64,000 nucleotides of DNA from positions 1 through 64,000 of the forward strand of contig JAUYSM010000078.1 of assembly GCA_030696315.1 (NCBI GenBank), read 5' to 3'. The translations under genes were made by a program, and so were the position numbers. This document shows positions 60,324 to 64,000 of the stretch, in pieces. Within the stretch, counting starts at the first letter, position 1. Each line of letters begins with the position of its first letter. The DNA is from Pseudohongiella sp. GTDB taxonomy: Bacteria > Pseudomonadota > Gammaproteobacteria > Pseudomonadales > Pseudohongiellaceae. Below the pieces are notes generated by a model, which was not told the origin of the DNA, searched no databases, and saw only the letters and a program-made list of their open reading frames with translations.

Positions 60324-62588
60324 TCAGAACGCAGCCTTCAACGACAAGAACAACTGACGCGGAGCGCCGGGCAACAGGGTCTGCGCCGTGCCGTTCGGGT
60401 CAGAGTTGCCAAAACCACCACTGCCGACGGTAGAGATGTACTCTCTGTCGATCAGGTTGGTCAGATCAACTTGTGCGGTCAGTTCCTTCAGCATACCCAG
60501 ATTACCAAAGCGGTAGCCAGCGCTGACGTTGATGATGGTAGAGCTTTCCACACTGCCTTCGTTCAGGAACGTGTACTCACGGTCACCGGTGTACTTGAGG
60601 TGCACTTTGGCAAACGCGCGTTCCATCTCGTAACTTACTTCTGAGTTAAACATCCACTCGGGTGAATCCACAACAGTTTTGCCAGCGGTGTTCACACGTG
60701 TGGTGCCTGAGAAGTAATCATCGTCAATTTTTGACTGGTTATAGCTGGCTGAGTTGTACCAGCTCAGGCCGTCGATCAAATCGACAATGACACCTGTCTC
60801 CACACCGCGTGACGTGACGCTGCCGACGTTAGCCAGTGCATTGAATGCGCCGATAATGGCTGAGCCTTGTTGAATCGCCAGCAGACGGTCGTCAAAGCTG
60901 ACATTGTACGCACTGATCACACCTTCGAGATCGTCGGTGCGGAAGCGCCAGCCCAGCTCGATTGTTGTCGAGGTTTCCGGCTCAATGGTGTTTTTGATGG
61001 CATCAAAACCAGCCTGCGAAGCGGAGAATGGTGACGTGCCTGTTGCGGATCCGATCAGTGCACGCACATTCTTGGAGACGGCGCCGAAGATTTCGCCCTG
61101 ATCATTCAGGTCATACACAAAGCCTGCCTGCGGCAGGAAACCTTCGTCAGTATCGATTGTGCCGGTTTTGTTGTCGCCTACGATGGTGCGTGCTGACACA
61201 TCAACCTGCACGCTCTTGAAGCCGAATTCCAGACGCAAGGCATCTGTTGCCTGCCAGGTATCTTTGACATGGATCTGCGTGGTTTCCGTGTTAAAGGCGT
61301 ACTCCCACTGGGTCAGCAATGGATTGCGCTGAAACTCGAGGAAATTGCGGGTCGGTGCGGCAGCCGAAGGCTCGCCGTAGAAGCGACGCGCCTGCTCAAA
61401 ATCGTTATCTTCCGTCCACAGACCGATACTCAAAGTGTGTGAGCCGGCGCTGACATTCAGATTGGAGATCAGACCACTGCGGTCGATCTGGTATTCGGTG
61501 GAGCGAACGGTCAACGGTGCACCACCTGGCGTCGCCAGATATGGCGTACCCCACAAGCCCTGACCTTCGTTGTCATGGAAATAAGCTGTGGTTTTCCAGT
61601 CGATGTTTTCTGTGACTGGCAGATCCAACGCGACGTAAGACAAGGTGTCTTTACGCAGGCCGGCAGCATTCCAGTAAGCGTCATCCAGACTGTTAACTGC
61701 GCCGGTGAAGTTACCCCGGGCAGCGGCCACAGCACGATCCCAGTTGGGATAGTAGTTATCCCAGTCACTGCCAAGACGACGAATCATCTCCTTGGACATA
61801 TCCTGATAGTCATTTTCGGCGCGATCCGAGTCGCTGTAATAAGCAGTCACTAAGGCATTACCCAGTGTCTGTTCCAGCTTGAGATTGACGTAATCCTGCT
61901 CCTGGGAACCACCGCCTTTCCACTTGTCAGCATCCTGGGTAGCCGCGCTCACAAACAAGCGTGTACCCGTGCTCAGCTCACCGCTGTCTACACGCAGGAA
62001 CAGGCGCTGTGCTGCATCACTGCCATAACTGACGTTGGTGCTGATGCCAAACTCTTCATTCGGGCGCGCGGTTTCAAACTCCAGTGTGCCACCGAGGTTG
62101 CTGGTTGAGGCCGTGGCCAACGCGCCAGCGCCTTGTGACAGCGACACGCCACCAATATTCTCAGACATGACTGCGCGACTGATGTGCAAACCATTGTGGT
62201 TCGCGTAGGACATATCGCCCAACGGCACCTCGTCCAATGTAAATCCCATTTGGTTCTGGTTAAAACCACGCACAACAATGCGCGTAGACCACTCGTAAGC
62301 ACCATAAGGATCAGCAGACTGAAAATTAACGCCGGGCAGTTTTTCAATGGCTTTTAGCGGGCTGGTGCCTGCGGCGAACTGGTCCAGCTGAGTGGCGTTC
62401 AGGCTTTGTACCTGACGCACTTCACCTTGGCCGAACACACTGATTTCCTGTATGTCAGGCGCTGGTTGCGCCTGCGCCACTCCGACGCACAGGCCATTGA
62501 TTGCTACAACGCTGGCAGCAATGGCAAGTGACAAACGGTTCGCAGCATATTTTTGTGGGATATATGCTGCCGGTTTTTTGTTGTTCAT
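60324..62588 (-). CDS. TonB-dependent receptor
   Basis: The 754-residue protein has an export signal (LSLAIAASVVAINGLCVGVA), a plug domain (SPLKAIEKLPGVNFQSADPY, WSTRIVVRGFNQNQMGFTLD, GAGALATASTSNLGGTLEFE) and a long beta-barrel ending in QLFLSLKAAF with a terminal Phe. The segment VFGQGEVRQVQSLNATQLDQ precedes the plug. The ligand is unknown; the neighbouring multicopper oxidase suggests metal or an oxidised organic compound. A terminator follows it. Confidence 0.9.
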   Translation of the reverse strand: MNNKKPAAYIPQKYAANRLSLAIAASVVAINGLCVGVAQAQPAPDIQEISVFGQGEVRQVQSLNATQLDQFAAGTSPLKAIEKLPGVNFQSADPYGAYEWSTRIVVRGFNQNQMGFTLDEVPLGDMSYANHNGLHISRAVMSENIGGVSLSQGAGALATASTSNLGGTLEFETARPNEEFGISTNVSYGSDAAQRLFLRVDSGELSTGTRLFVSAATQDADKWKGGGSQEQDYVNLKLEQTLGNALVTAYYSDSDRAENDYQDMSKEMIRRLGSDWDNYYPNWDRAVAAARGNFTGAVNSLDDAYWNAAGLRKDTLSYVALDLPVTENIDWKTTAYFHDNEGQGLWGTPYLATPGGAPLTVRSTEYQIDRSGLISNLNVSAGSHTLSIGLWTEDNDFEQARRFYGEPSAAAPTRNFLEFQRNPLLTQWEYAFNTETTQIHVKDTWQATDALRLEFGFKSVQVDVSARTIVGDNKTGTIDTDEGFLPQAGFVYDLNDQGEIFGAVSKNVRALIGSATGTSPFSASQAGFDAIKNTIEPETSTTIELGWRFRTDDLEGVISAYNVSFDDRLLAIQQGSAIIGAFNALANVGSVTSRGVETGVIVDLIDGLSWYNSASYNQSKIDDDYFSGTTRVNTAGKTVVDSPEWMFNSEVSYEMERAFAKVHLKYTGDREYTFLNEGSVESSTIINVSAGYRFGNLGMLKELTAQVDLTNLIDREYISTVGSGGFGNSDPNGTAQTLLPGAPRQLFLSLKAAF

Positions 62589-62788
62589 GGGTAGGTCTCC
62601 AATGATTGAGTAGACTGCTTGCAGAGCTGCAATGCAGGGCCCTCGTCGGCGCCCATGAAATCGTGCGCATGGGGCGGAGTGCTTCGCGATTGTGAGACGG
62701 TTATGTGTCAGAGGTTAGACAGGACGGTGACAGTTTCAGGACAGTTTTGTGTCAGCGGCATGAACGATTGGGAGCACAAATGAGCCCC

Positions 62789-62821
62789 AAAAAAAGGGCC
62801 CCAACAGGGGCCCCTTGTTTT
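62789..62821. terminator. Bidirectional intrinsic terminator
   Basis: GGGCCCC (62796-62802) and GGGGCCC (62807-62813) form a GC-only stem with a 4-base loop, flanked by AAAAAAA and TTGTTTT. It ends the right-hand TonB receptor transcript. The stretch 62589-62788 before it contains only the promoter side of the 60324-62588 gene. Confidence 0.8.
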
Positions 62822-62856
62822 AACTGATATCACACCGTAGTGCAGAATAGTGCAGA

Positions 62857-64000
62857 TCAGAAGTCGTAAACCATACGTGCATAGATGGAGCGACCCATAG
62901 GATCCTGCATTTCGCCCATTACACCCGCAAAGTCATCCGTCCACTGTGCTTCGCGGTCAAACAGGTTGCGAGCACCAATAGTGAAACCCATCTCGCCGTC
63001 AAACATTTCCAGACCGCGGTAGGTATAGGACAAATCGAAGTCAGTCCAGGCCCTGATCTCGGTCAAGTCAGCTGTGGGCACACGGTTTGTATTGGCAAAC
63101 GAGTCAATGATCGTGTAACGAGTACCATCATAGTCGACCGCGCCGACATACCGTACGGTACCGGTGACCGCATGCTGTCCCATCACCCAGCCCAGGCGCA
63201 GGTTGGCTTTCCATTCGGGTATCGCCGGCGCGGTGCCAGTTTGCAGGTTGGTGCTGCCAACAGCATCACGCGGTGCAGCAGTAGTGCTGTCAGCAAACAG
63301 GAACTCGCTCATGTTGGTCGCTTGCAGATTGAACCGCAAGTCACCCCAGTTATTGAGACTGTAGTTGTAGTTGGCCTGTAAGTCCCAAGCAGTGACTTTG
63401 ATTGACTGTGCATTAACACTGCCAGGTGAGTTCACCTGCAGGATAGTACCCAGGTCACTTTGGTCACGGATGATATCGGGATTGGACAGACCACTTGCCA
63501 GCCAGGATTGCAGCTGCGCCAAGCTGGGACGGTTAGCCGCGCCCACGCCACTGCCGGTGAAACCTGACCACGCCTGGAACGCTGCAAATTCAGCATTCAT
63601 GATCTGCTGACCGTTGATGCCCACAATACGGTTGGTGAAATCGGTTTCGTTCCACGTCACCGAGAAGGTGAGATCGCCGAAGGCAAAGTCCGCACCCAGC
63701 TGATTGGAAGTAGACGTCTCATTCTGCAACGCAGGGTTACCACCACTACAGAACGTCGTAAACGCTGAGAACGCCGAGAAGCGGTCAGAGACCGTTGACA
63801 GCGCACAACTGACTGGGTTCAGCAACTGTTGCAGGCTAGGCGCAATAAACGCATCACCGGTAGTACCGCGGATGCTCATCCAGTCGGTAGCGGCCCAGGT
63901 GAAGCCGACTTTTGGATCGGTGGAGCGCTGTCCGGTGCTGAAATCCTCAACACGCACAGCCGCTTCAATTTCCAGATTATCCAGCACCGGCAGCGCGAAT
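62857..64000 (-). CDS. TonB-dependent receptor, C-terminal part (start lies beyond the window)
   Basis: The open frame reaches the right edge, so only the last 381 codons are seen. It shows barrel features of OMR-type receptors: VRVEDFSTGQRSTDPKVGFT, WMSIRGTTGDAFIAPSLQQL, YSLNNWGDLRFNLQATNMSE, FDLSYTYRGLEMFDGEMGFT and the final ARMVYDF. The plug domain is outside the window. It is not a close copy of the receptor at 60324-62588. The substrate is unknown. Confidence 0.88.
   Translation of the reverse strand, partial: FALPVLDNLEIEAAVRVEDFSTGQRSTDPKVGFTWAATDWMSIRGTTGDAFIAPSLQQLLNPVSCALSTVSDRFSAFSAFTTFCSGGNPALQNETSTSNQLGADFAFGDLTFSVTWNETDFTNRIVGINGQQIMNAEFAAFQAWSGFTGSGVGAANRPSLAQLQSWLASGLSNPDIIRDQSDLGTILQVNSPGSVNAQSIKVTAWDLQANYNYSLNNWGDLRFNLQATNMSEFLFADSTTAAPRDAVGSTNLQTGTAPAIPEWKANLRLGWVMGQHAVTGTVRYVGAVDYDGTRYTIIDSFANTNRVPTADLTEIRAWTDFDLSYTYRGLEMFDGEMGFTIGARNLFDREAQWTDDFAGVMGEMQDPMGRSIYARMVYDF

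Noticed and set aside
1-64000. Possible rRNA, tRNA or CRISPR loci
   Set aside because: No conserved rRNA stretches, no cloverleaf with CCA-type end and no regularly spaced repeats were noticed by eye; a tRNAscan and CRISPR search would be decisive.

Overview
The window reads as a chromosomal segment of a free-living, Gram-negative gammaproteobacterium. Supporting signs are many signal peptides, TonB-dependent receptors, a MipA/OmpV outer-membrane protein, an RstAB-like two-component system, polyphosphate kinase, a bacterial voltage-gated sodium channel and several periplasmic c-type cytochrome/copper proteins. The last group recalls marine lineages such as Pseudohongiella or relatives; that placement is a guess from gene content. 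No rRNA, tRNA or CRISPR array was seen.

Region 1 (1-5.7 kb) is accessory DNA. It opens with IS66 and IS3 transposase remnants. Next comes a three-gene nuclease operon (EEP nuclease, Mrr-like enzyme, PD-(D/E)XK-like protein) enclosed by 22-bp imperfect inverted repeats. It is followed by same-strand small genes separated by four attC-like sites, which look like integron gene cassettes without an integrase in view.

Region 2 (5.8-12 kb) is a toxin-antitoxin area. A ParE-type pair and a HipBA pair appear intact. Between them lie fragments: a ParE tail, a MazF-like tail, an mqsRA locus that lost most of mqsR but kept mqsA and its operator, and a RelB-like antitoxin with a stop codon that still has a 25-bp palindrome in front. 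Short direct repeats and GGGTCAG-type sequences mark the breakpoints.

Region 3 (12-28 kb) mixes household and accessory genes: a secreted FAH-like protein, two class II Fic proteins, a NaChBac-type channel, an HNH/DUF222 nuclease with an apparent internal deletion, a membrane protein/XRE pair, acyl-CoA ligase, PQQ-type sugar dehydrogenase, YceI, polyphosphate kinase, a second HipBA pair and a nitroreductase.

Region 4 (28-64 kb) is dominated by exported proteins. Four paralogues combine a c-type haem domain with a copper monooxygenase module resembling peptidylglycine alpha-hydroxylating monooxygenase (PHM). Three also carry an N-terminal thioredoxin fold. One paralogue has lost all three predicted CuM ligands while keeping CuH. 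Around them are secreted hydrolases, an S9 peptidase, a metallophosphoesterase, a multicopper oxidase, two TonB receptors, the MipA-DUF3019-RR-HK operon, a GntP permease, a DUF2339 membrane protein and a ParDE-like pair. Intrinsic terminators close several of these units.
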